Assembly (NCBI GenBank): GCA_015680685.1
Contig: MNCI01004927.1
Location: forward strand, 751,491-815,490
Direction of reading: 5' to 3'
Origin: Gnetum montanum
Lineage: Eukaryota > Streptophyta > Gnetopsida > Gnetales > Gnetaceae
DNA: 64,000 nt
Positions 61,001 through 64,000 of the stretch are shown piece after piece; position 1 is the first letter of the stretch; every line of letters begins with the position of its first letter. The notes beneath the pieces are model-generated. The model was not told the DNA's origin and did no database searches. It saw only the letters and a list, made by a program, of their open reading frames with translations. The translations under genes were made by a program, and so were the position numbers.

Positions 61001-62420
61001 AGTCTCGATGGGAGGACATGGGGGCGATGGTTCAAAGGCAGGTGGATATCCAAGGGGTGAGAGACCTACAGCCCATGGAGGACCTATTTGAATGACATAG
61101 CACGGAGTACATGCAGATGGTGGAAATGCATAGGAAGCAATGACACAGTTGCAGATTATAGGGGCTTCAAAGGGTGTCACCGAGGGCACAACCAGTTTCA
61201 AACAAGACTACGGACCAAGGTGCAGCACTAGGGGTTCCGACAACACCGAAGCAAATGACAACGTCAGAGACATCGCATGTGGAGACATCAAGCGTCGAGG
61301 ACAAGACTGCAAGGGCCAACTTGGCAAGGGACCCAAAGGGTAATTTTGTTTGGGTAGGTGATGCGGGGGGGTGTCTAGGTGGTGCCAGAGTCAGTTGGCT
61401 GAATTTAGGTTCAGTGTCTGGCTAGGGTTTTTTGCAAGGAGAGTGGATCTATTGCAGTCCTATGGCTAGGTTCTATGTAGGCTCCAACATGGGTTCATTG
61501 CTGCTGTACATATTTTTTTCTTAAATTAATGTATCTCAAATTATTCTCAAAATAAAAATAAAAATAAAAATTTTAAAAATTTCATTTATTCAAAATTTCA
61601 TTACTTTTTAAGTCCAGAAATACTACCACCCTCCTATTAATTTGAACATGTTTGTCCCGTGTCAGCATTACTGAAAGCCAGGGCCAAAAGCCTTGAGCTT
61701 TCAATACAAAATATTTACAAACGTACAAACAGGTAACAAACTTTGTTGAAGCGTTCTCACCTTGATATATCCTAAGATCAGGTTTTAATTGCTGGGCTCT
61801 CCTGAATGATGTCACGGCTGCTTCTGCTCGGTTTGATGATAATAGGATATTTCCCTGTATAATATTCATGTTATTTTACAAATATAAAATGTATATGATC
61901 ATTCTAAAATTCCAGCACACTCTTTTATAAGCATACCTTAACAATATAGCAAAGTGCATGTCTATCATCAAATCGGACACTCTGGCAAGTACAAGCAATA
62001 ATTATCAGAACAAAAACAACCAACCAACAAAACATTTTGTTTCATATATGCAAAGAAATAAATAATGAGAATGCAGATATACATACTCGCTCTATGTCTC
62101 CAAGTGCACGTGCCTCCTTAGCTTTCATATCCCAATACACTGCTGATGCAACCCATACCTCTGGCCTGCTAAAATTAGTATTCAAGAGTTCATTGACAAG
62201 CCTGGTAAGTTGTGAAGTGTCTGCTCTTGTATGTAACAGCATGGCATACTCATCCATAGCTGTTATATTGTACTGGTCAAGAGCTCGAACCTATGGATAG
62301 AAAATAATATAAAATCAGATGCAAAAATATTACCATTCTCATTAATAAGTATTCAATAAAAGAACATACCTTCTCAAAATTCAAGACAGCTTCATCTGTC
62401 CTTCCAATAGCTGCTTCTGC
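30962..62420 (-). CDS. APC7: APC7, anaphase-promoting complex subunit 7 (C-terminal ~305 residues, 8 exons)
   Basis: APC7 (CDC27-like TPR protein) is a scaffold subunit in the TPR arm of the nuclear ubiquitin ligase APC/C, which targets cyclins and securin. Spliced exons: 62420-62370, 62290-62087, 61981-61937, 61854-61761, 48036-47891, 31595-31366, 31199-31139, 31045-30962. Every join keeps frame and uses GT-AG. The product reads as consecutive TPR helices. Recognisable blocks are AMDEYAMLLHT, RPEVWVASAV, DDRHALCYIVKGNILLS, AEAAVTSFRRAQQLKPDL, KALTLVGDVYASIP, EPGYLGAALALAEL, WADDSLHTKLAQIYA and NPNNEAAKKGLERLE. It ends in the acidic tail typical of plant APC7. Upstream exons are missing, beyond a gap region. 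Two introns of 16.3 and 13.7 kb are packed with transposons. Confidence 0.92.
31139..31199 (-). CDS. APC7: APC7 exon, penultimate
   Basis: 61 bp between the acceptor TTACAG and a GTTCCC donor. It supplies the last base of a split Arg codon, then VNPNNEAAKKGLERLERQMK, the conserved final TPR helix. Confidence 0.92.
31366..31595 (-). CDS. APC7: APC7 exon with two TPR motifs
   Basis: 230 bp, acceptor ATCAG, donor AG/GTTAGT. It encodes ARKFYESALRMEPGYLGAAL, AELNTIEGRNADAIELLEGY, WADDSLHTKLAQIYAVMERL and SHYSAALR, all strongly conserved in plant APC7. The 3' end splits an Arg codon with the next exon. Confidence 0.95.
31596..34984. other. APC7 intron, unassigned part
   Basis: About 3.4 kb of AT-rich DNA without recognisable coding sequence. 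Near 34,390-34,520 there is a direct repeat of about 83 bp sharing CTTGTAGCCCACA and TTGGATAAAATG. Degraded transposon sequence is likely but could not be classified. Confidence 0.45.
34985..36303 (+). pseudogene. LINE copy e: ORF2 RT remnant
   Basis: Broken plus-strand frames follow the LINE RT order: a linker with FFFVAANGSRKAK, a middle block ending SKAEVSKAIPTMKQSK, then LLPKVNNPTRLADFRPIG (RT motif 2), LKLDIAKAYDIVN followed by a TAG in place of Trp, and the polymerase box reading YANN (36075-36086) instead of YADD. It stops abruptly at about 36,303 against a gypsy fragment. No endonuclease or 3' end remains. It lies antisense to APC7. Confidence 0.75.
36310..36545 (-). pseudogene. Gypsy RT fragment
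   Basis: On the minus strand the frame reads WLVMPFGLTNTLTMFMRLM and then VVFFDDILVYS, the core RT motif of chromovirus-type gypsy elements with both catalytic Asp. Only about 75 codons remain before stops and the LINE junction. It is not related to the neighbouring Copia piece. Confidence 0.75.
36546..38045 (-). mobile_element. Ty1/Copia 3' half: RT, RNase H, polypurine tract, LTR
   Basis: On the minus strand the RT runs from about 38,045: LDVKNAFLNGDLEEEVYM, KLNKSLYGLKQ, then YVDDIILT with both catalytic Asp kept. RNase H follows with SITKNSVHHDQTKHVEIDRH and IDYVPTTNQVAGI. The polypurine tract TTGAGGGGGAG is at 36827-36837. A short LTR follows (about 36553-36824) with TATAAAAA at 36622-36629. 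Gag, protease, integrase and the 5' LTR are missing. It lies in the same orientation as APC7. Frameshifts and stops show it is inactive. Confidence 0.85.
38046..38746. other. Unassigned junction sequence in the APC7 intron
   Basis: An unclassified block between the Copia breakpoint and the Tat-B LTR. It holds three TTAGGC units near 38,182, which are too few to mean anything. No gene seen. Confidence 0.35.
38747..40106 (+). repeat. Probable 5' LTR of Tat-B (~1.36 kb)
   Basis: It begins TGTTGG and ends CCAACA, a perfect 6-bp inverted end pair, and contains TATAAAAA at 38948-38955. The gag frame starts about 125 bp later. There is no second LTR to compare, and no convincing primer-binding site follows 40106, so the end is uncertain. 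Confidence 0.45.
40230..41823 (+). pseudogene. Tat-B gag pseudogene
   Basis: The frame opens at an ATG at 40230 (MTNNIDSLKGFE). TAG stops break its first third. A capsid-like part runs to about 41,000 (ESIRDFNIKFQQICELYQGQ). An acidic Ser-rich linker follows (41,290-41,470). The end is GYDLIEDLKHVKANISIYQL, a motif that in plant gypsy polyproteins precedes the protease. No zinc knuckle was found. Confidence 0.6.
41858..42226 (+). pseudogene. Tat-B protease pseudogene
   Basis: The active site reads CLVDYGATSTIMS, with Asp-Tyr-Gly where Asp-Ser-Gly is usual (41903-41911). It is followed by KKLGL, a hydrophobic beta region and HSLLVSRSWSKNFLGYI, matching the LLGRPWL-type closing motif. The frame is otherwise open. 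Confidence 0.65.
42355..42760 (+). pseudogene. Tat-B archaeal-type RNase H upstream of RT
   Basis: Motifs in order: WKLYFNG (catalytic Asp replaced by Asn), GAGAGIVIV, TNNKIKYEALCTGI (catalytic Glu), IIKEDSRLVCEQVKG (catalytic Asp) and HIGREDNYIANDLAKVAS. These match the archaeal-type RNase H that in Tat-A follows the RT. Here the domain precedes the RT and is separated from it by about 120 residues. Two TAG stops interrupt it. Confidence 0.7.
42777..44452 (+). pseudogene. Tat-B reverse transcriptase and RNase H pseudogene
   Basis: After a linker of about 115 residues (42777-43127), the RT reads FAWSYDDLKAFRPDV, then KNNGEIRLCVDFKNLNEAS and YSFLDGFSGYN followed by TAG at the Gln of YNQI (the same event as in Tat-A). 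One frameshift near 43,630 precedes VMVYLDDITIFS (catalytic YLDD at 43676-43687, intact). The connection and RNase H follow: FWLYAFASNDFVAIVLTQ, FEKQAFTVINALQHFKYYL. The enzyme would have made element cDNA. Confidence 0.8.
44700..45480 (+). pseudogene. Tat-B integrase pseudogene, C-terminus missing
   Basis: The zinc-binding Cys pair lies in CYKCQIHEPKIKKAR. The core shows WGLDFIGTITPL (first Asp), VSDNGSAF followed by TAG (second Asp) and GNGFAESKNKK (Glu kept). It breaks off near 45,480, where an opposing gypsy gag begins. All three catalytic residues survive despite one stop. Confidence 0.8.
45481..46043 (-). pseudogene. 5' end of an opposing gypsy element: gag start and primer-binding site
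   Basis: On the minus strand, TGGTATTAGAGC (46027-46038) matches the initiator-methionine tRNA primer site with one mismatch. A gag frame follows: MASKKKNFQALNKDMESMKS, then a linker, then LKTFNGVDGTNAFASWLKAL and a HFELE helix at about 45,480-45,560, the usual gypsy capsid start. The rest is lost at the join with Tat-B. Confidence 0.7.
46044..46870 (-). repeat. LTR-like sequence of the opposing gypsy element
   Basis: It lies directly upstream (minus strand) of the primer-binding site and ends TTCTCCA at 46044. The far end is not fixed; TGGTGTAGG at about 46,873 is a candidate start. It holds an array of AGACATCT-type motifs. Confidence 0.5.
46540..46805. repeat. AGACATCTC/AGATGTCT motif cluster
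   Basis: About twelve copies of GACATCTC, GACGTCTC or their complement AGATGTCT occur at irregular spacing of 12-45 bp. The core AGATGTCT is nearly palindromic, as expected for a dimeric protein site. It lies in the LTR-like region, so a promoter role is inference. Confidence 0.65.
46880..47222 (+). mobile_element. Retroposon 3' tail ending in poly-A
   Basis: A GT-rich segment ends TGTAATATATTGTGCC, then CCTTTTCTATT and an A-rich tail (AAAAAAG)n. It looks like a 5'-truncated LINE 3' end, but no coding part remains. Confidence 0.4.
47223..47890. other. APC7 intron, AT-rich
   Basis: No element or exon is recognised here. Confidence 0.45.
47891..48036 (-). CDS. APC7: APC7 exon between the two giant introns
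   Basis: 146 bp, acceptor CATGCAG, donor AAG/GTAATT. It completes a split Gly codon, then encodes LVRGNLALGKAKEALQAARE, GIKAMPHSAKALTLVGDVYA and SIPDTRDK. Its phase fits the exon 13.7 kb upstream and the one 16.3 kb downstream. Confidence 0.95.
48087..50397 (+). mobile_element. LINE copy a: ORF2 3' end with C-terminal extension and poly-A
   Basis: A 5'-truncated LINE. It begins within the zf-RVT region (CPSCTWEAEMWDHLAYECPF: CxxC, then HxxxxC) and runs through a C-terminal extension. Extension landmarks are LVRDPALPNGEFFTN (48,770-48,820), LTEEALTRALDVL, LVERFLIHSGNGSKLQGTHF and QVNLPEFFLASL (49,025-49,180). A charged coiled coil follows (49,440-49,720), then GKCPYMRMQINQEVSWQELR. It ends in TTTTTC plus 12 A. 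The 7-bp TCATTGG occurs at both ends (48080-48086 and 50398-50404), a likely target-site duplication. It lies antisense to APC7 and 50 bp from an exon. Confidence 0.8.
50405..50749. other. T-rich and AT-rich intron sequence
   Basis: Contains a long T tract near 50,510-50,535. No gene or element call is possible. Confidence 0.4.
50750..51180 (-). pseudogene. Minus-strand LINE zf-RVT remnant
   Basis: Broken frames on the minus strand resemble the LINE zinc region: a stretch like HFLKWVFL, a Cys-rich part, then a FIIWKHKCDMAI-like segment that matches the WxIWKxRN motif after zf-RVT. Support is weak because stops and frameshifts are dense. Confidence 0.35.
51181..51699. other. AT-rich APC7 intron sequence
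   Basis: I see no exon or element here. Confidence 0.4.
51700..53150 (-). repeat. LTR-like region, minus strand
   Basis: On the minus strand TATAAATA (52965-52972) is followed by AGGG and a start-site-like region, as in plant LTR promoters. Upstream of it in forward coordinates, 51,880-52,160 carries about ten GGTCATG/CATGACC motifs. No partner LTR or internal coding region was found, so it could be a solo LTR. Its edges are not defined. Confidence 0.35.
53151..53627. other. AT-rich APC7 intron sequence
   Basis: No gene or element recognised. Confidence 0.4.
53628..56389 (+). mobile_element. LINE copy b: RT end, zf-RVT, C-terminal extension, poly-A
   Basis: It starts within the late RT domain (LGLVVNREKSLAHFLNVDV, matching copy c). 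It continues in one frame, interrupted by TAG/TGA only, through zf-RVT (LPKKIKVFLWLLKSNALHV, then HFAYQCPYMQ) to WVAWKIRNNKIF. Still in frame it enters the extension: GLVEWCGWDTILLQLQGDPA, LPDDAFFTN, LADMTEFRG. After a frame change come LVDQFFVQSGKGSKLQGTHF, KVNLPHFFLATL, a coiled coil rich in Glu/Gln/Arg and GRCPYVMLRIHCECSWLALR. It ends TTCTCTC plus A run at 56380-56389. It is antisense to APC7 and 5' truncated. Confidence 0.8.
56593..56731 (-). mobile_element. SINE copy C
   Basis: On the minus strand, TAGCCTAGTGG (56716-56726) fits pol III box A exactly, and GGTTTGATTCC (56673-56683) fits box B with one mismatch, 32 bp apart. The tail reads ATCTTGGGGTGTACATT and ACAATTATTTTAGGTTCC, as in copy A. 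Clear target-site duplications were not found. It lies between LINE copies b and c. Confidence 0.75.
57150..57640 (+). pseudogene. LINE c endonuclease domain
   Basis: Exo_endo_phos-type motifs: CDVVCLQEIKLQAAK (catalytic Glu in LQE), a GHASGLAILSKLP strand, LTNVYEVH, and WILVGDFNQRLYPWEKTG with GDFN at 57466-57477. It would nick target DNA for target-primed reverse transcription. The C-terminal SDH-type motif is not found because of a frameshift near 57,515. Confidence 0.75.
57654..59704 (+). pseudogene. LINE c reverse transcriptase domain
   Basis: A coiled linker (57,780-58,180) ends SWIRDGDQNTHFSFAMDKGK, the usual lead-in to LINE RT. Motifs follow: KAPRPDGCPMKFF, IVLLLKVSNPSVLVHFRPIN, LDITKAYDTMSW, GDLLSPLLFIMVMDLL, and a polymerase box reading YAND (59078-59089) where YADD is needed (GAT to AAT). 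The thumb continues with LGLTINKDKSALHF, PHNSYLGMSIFD and FVWSGGKVGKKLHLVCW. The gap 58,180-59,000 needs two frame changes. It reverse transcribed LINE RNA in the nucleus. Confidence 0.85.
59800..60740 (+). pseudogene. LINE c zf-RVT and C-terminal extension
   Basis: zf-RVT: RRLPEKIKAFN followed by TAG, LLRA, then CPFYQC. The extension follows in shifted frames: GWGPTFELAIRVHGRC, GEPRLPTNSFFKNWVRNETK, VTKTTLEEVLGVLAK, GTVPRTANGHIHKNK, VDRYFVQSKYPHKLLG and RINLPRFFLDLLKQKR, then GWHSGLILALW in another frame. These blocks match copies a, b and d in order. The part beyond 60,740 is Gln/Glu-rich and poorly resolved. Confidence 0.7.
61761..61854 (-). CDS. APC7: APC7 exon
   Basis: 94 bp, acceptor ATACAG, donor G/GTGAGA. 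It encodes GNILLSSNRAEAAVTSFRRA and QQLKPDLRIYQ plus the first base of a Gly codon completed in exon 47891-48036. Confidence 0.95.
61937..61981 (-). CDS. APC7: APC7 45-bp microexon
   Basis: Acceptor TTGCCAG, donor AAG/GTATGC, phase 0 on both sides. It encodes SVRFDDRHALCYIVK, which joins ER at one end and GNILL at the other, exactly as the conserved APC7 order requires. Confidence 0.93.
62087..62290 (-). CDS. APC7: APC7 exon
   Basis: 204 bp, acceptor CCATAG, donor CGA/GTATGT, phase 0. It encodes VRALDQYNITAMDEYAMLLH and a following TPR pair including LVNELLNTNFSRPEVWVASA. Confidence 0.95.
62370..62420 (-). CDS. APC7: APC7 exon, most 5' one visible
   Basis: 51 bp, acceptor TTCACAG, donor AAG/GTATGT, phase 0. 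It encodes AEAAIGRTDEAVLNFEK. A further exon may end near 62,550, where the minus strand reads CACAAGCAG/GTGACC just beside the N, but this is unproven. Confidence 0.9.
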
Positions 62421-62560
62421 CTGTGAATTTTAGATTCAATCAATGTTGACCCAGGAATTCCAAAACCTCAAACCAATAAATTAACTAAACATGGTCAGAA
62501 TTAAAAAGAATAATAATAAACGAATAGATTCCTTAGCCGCAAAGGTCACCTGCTTGTGGC

Positions 62561-62561
62561 N
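62561..62561. other. Single-N join 1
   Basis: One N separates APC7 intron sequence from a 357-bp block. With the second N at 62919 it marks contig joins rather than true unknown bases. Confidence 0.9.
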
Positions 62562-62918
62562 ACAGGAAGATTTTGATTTTTTCAGGCAGCTGCCCTTGCC
62601 AGATCTGCCGCCAGCCGTCCAGCCGGGGGTATTTGGCCGTCAGAAGGGCCCGTGGCTCGAGGCCCCCACAGCCCAAGGTCTGCATCGCACGTGCATGCCG
62701 GCATAGTGCCTGCCAAGGCCTAGAGTCCCGCGCCCTTGTTTCCCAGCGCAGATATTTGGCATTCATGATGCGGATCCATGGGATCGGTTCTCTATGCGGG
62801 CGCAAAAAACGGAGCACTAACCGTTGTTGTCCCATCGTCAACTCGTCCTCGAATGACGTGATGCCCAAGCCACCCGTGCTTTGGGGGTGCGCCACCTGCT
62901 CCCAACGGACCAAATGGA
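62562..62918 (-). pseudogene. LINE copy d, misoriented contig (late RT to zf-RVT start)
   Basis: On the minus strand the frame reads VRWEQVAHPQSTGGLGITSF, LRPHREPIPWIRIMNAKYLR, and ends QIWQGQLPEKIKIFL. That is the part of ORF2 that should sit immediately upstream of 62920-64000, which begins QLPEKIKIFLWLLKSDALPV on the plus strand. The 32 bp at 62562-62593 are the exact reverse complement of 62920-62951. The simplest reading is that this contig was placed backwards. Confidence 0.85.
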
Positions 62919-62919
62919 N

Positions 62920-64000
62920 GCAGCTGCCTGAAAAAATCAAAATCTTCCTGTGGCTGCTCAAGAGCGATGCACTGCCCGTACGGGCCCTGCTGCGGTGGCG
63001 CGGAATTCTAAACAATGATACATGTCCTACATGCAGCGCTGCTGCTGAAATGGCGTAGCACTTCGCGGTTGAGTGCCCTTGCATGCGCGCCATGTGGCGC
63101 ACGACGGCAATCCCCCCCCCCCCAAGGCGCCTCACAGGTGACTCTCGGGCCACGCTACTTTTATGGGTAGCGTGGAAGGCACGGAATAACGTAGTTTTCC
63201 GACAACAACAGCGCCCCCCTCCGTAGCAGCTGGTCTCCTAGGCTCTCACCACGTGGAAGGAAATCGAGACGACGATGGGAATCACGCCCACTTTCGAACC
63301 AGATTGTGCCACGTTCCAGGAGGACGAGGCGCTTTGGTAGATGGTGGCCCAGTGCGGCTGGTCTAACCCTCTACAGCGGCTGGTCTGACCCTCTACAATG
63401 GCTGGTCGAGGATCCAGATCTGGCAGACGATGCGTTTTTCTCCAACTAGGTCAACGACCGTACCTTCTTCCGCAGGCGTGAAATCTGGGTTACAGAGTCT
63501 TCGATTGCCAGCTGTCTGGGGGCCCCGATCGTTGCAGAGATCATTCTGCCCTCCACCCGCAACCTCCAGGACGCTGAAATGTTCTTTGATGGGCCCGTTC
63601 CCCGAACTAGGAGCCGACAAGTGCCCAGATCTTCCCTGCCGCGCCTATGGGCCTAGGGCGCAGATCTGGTGGACCGATTCTTCATCCAGTTTGGCAACGT
63701 CTCCAAGTTGCAGGGCCTACACTTCGCTTTCCTGCGCTGTCTCAGGTTCGGTAGCCAGGTCAACCTCCCCTGCTTCTTTAAGGAGGCCTTTAAGCTCAAG
63801 CGTCGCGGCTGCCACTCTGGTTTAATTTTGGCACTCTGGCCGGGGGCGGAGGGGGGGCAACCCCCCTCGTCCTCTACCCCCCCCCCCCGCCTGCGGGGGG
63901 TCTATCTAGAGTGCCCCCCCTCGGCTAGGCCACAGGATACTACGGCGGTGCCCGGGTGGGGGGGCGATTGGCCCCGTTGGGGTTCCTCCATTACGCAGGG
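62920..64000 (+). mobile_element. LINE copy d: zf-RVT and C-terminal extension (GC-rich)
   Basis: The plus strand shows the zf-RVT (LPEKIKIFLWLLKSDALPVR, CPTC, HFAVECPC), VAWKARNNVVFRQQQ, then the extension: MGITPTFEPDCATFQ, VEDPDLADDAFFSN, VTESSIASCLGAPIVAEIIL, FFDGPVPRTRSRQVPR, LVDRFFIQFGNVSKLQGLHF, SQVNLPCFFKEAFKLKRRG and HSGLILALW. It is much richer in GC and CpG than copies a-c and has fewer stops, so it is younger or comes from another place. Homopolymer C and G runs near 63,110 and 63,840-63,970 suggest poor base quality. A 22-24 bp tandem duplication near 63,360-63,405 shifts the frame. Confidence 0.75.

Larger units (their letters stand above)
56740..61580 (+). mobile_element. LINE copy c: endonuclease to poly-A, nearly full ORF2
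   Basis: The most complete LINE here. It carries an AP-type endonuclease, RT, zf-RVT, the C-terminal extension and an (AAAAT)n tail at 61551-61580. ORF1 was not recognised; the first 400 bp may be the end of ORF1 or 5' flank, and they contain a 48-bp direct repeat (56,969-57,058). It sits 180 bp from the nearest APC7 exon and is antisense to that gene. Its ORF2 is broken by TAG and TAA stops and frameshifts. Confidence 0.8.

Noticed and set aside
63840-63970. C and G homopolymer runs as a possible structured element
   Set aside because: Long mononucleotide runs at the window end beside contig joins are better explained by sequencing error.

Overview
The window looks like nuclear DNA of a seed plant, most likely a gymnosperm (conifer-like). 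The signs are one conserved single-copy gene stretched over more than 31 kb by giant introns, dense and old nested retroelements, LTR pairs that have drifted about 15% apart by eye, and heavy cytosine-to-thymine decay. No bacterial, organellar or rRNA sequence was seen.

Layout. 1-3,881: 3' part of an Athila-like Ty3/gypsy element that has a protease but no reverse transcriptase, ending in a complete LTR with a striking palindrome array. 3,882-8,924: AT-rich intergenic DNA with a LINE remnant, a tRNA-derived SINE with a clear target-site duplication, and a minisatellite. About 8,925-28,783: a roughly 20 kb Tat/Ogre-like element (called Tat-A) with LTRs, gag, protease, RT, RNase H, archaeal-type RNase H and integrase. 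Between its protease and RT lies about 3.6 kb that reads as a multi-intron gene on the opposite strand, flanked by tandem arrays. 28,784-30,660: intergenic DNA with a second SINE copy.

30,962-62,420 (minus strand): the last eight exons of the gene for APC7, a TPR subunit of the anaphase-promoting complex. All splice phases agree, and together the exons encode about the last 305 residues. Two introns, 16.3 and 13.7 kb long, hold nested elements. The first holds a LINE, a gypsy RT piece, a Copia 3' half, a second Tat-type element (Tat-B, with the archaeal RNase H before the RT) and the 5' end of an opposing gypsy element. The second holds three LINE copies (a, b, c), an LTR-like region and a SINE. 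Upstream of the 5'-most visible exon lies a GC-rich LINE copy (d), next to two single-N joins that betray a misoriented contig.

The two most unusual signals are (1) the spliced antisense gene inside Tat-A, which ends in a proper stop codon after phase-consistent introns, and (2) a conserved C-terminal module of several hundred residues after the zf-RVT zinc finger of the LINE ORF2. That module is recognisable in four copies (a-d) and resembles domains that circulate in other plant transposons. Nearly all in-frame stops in these elements are single C-to-T changes, as expected from methylation-driven decay, so the elements are inactive fossils. APC7 is the only evident functional host gene.
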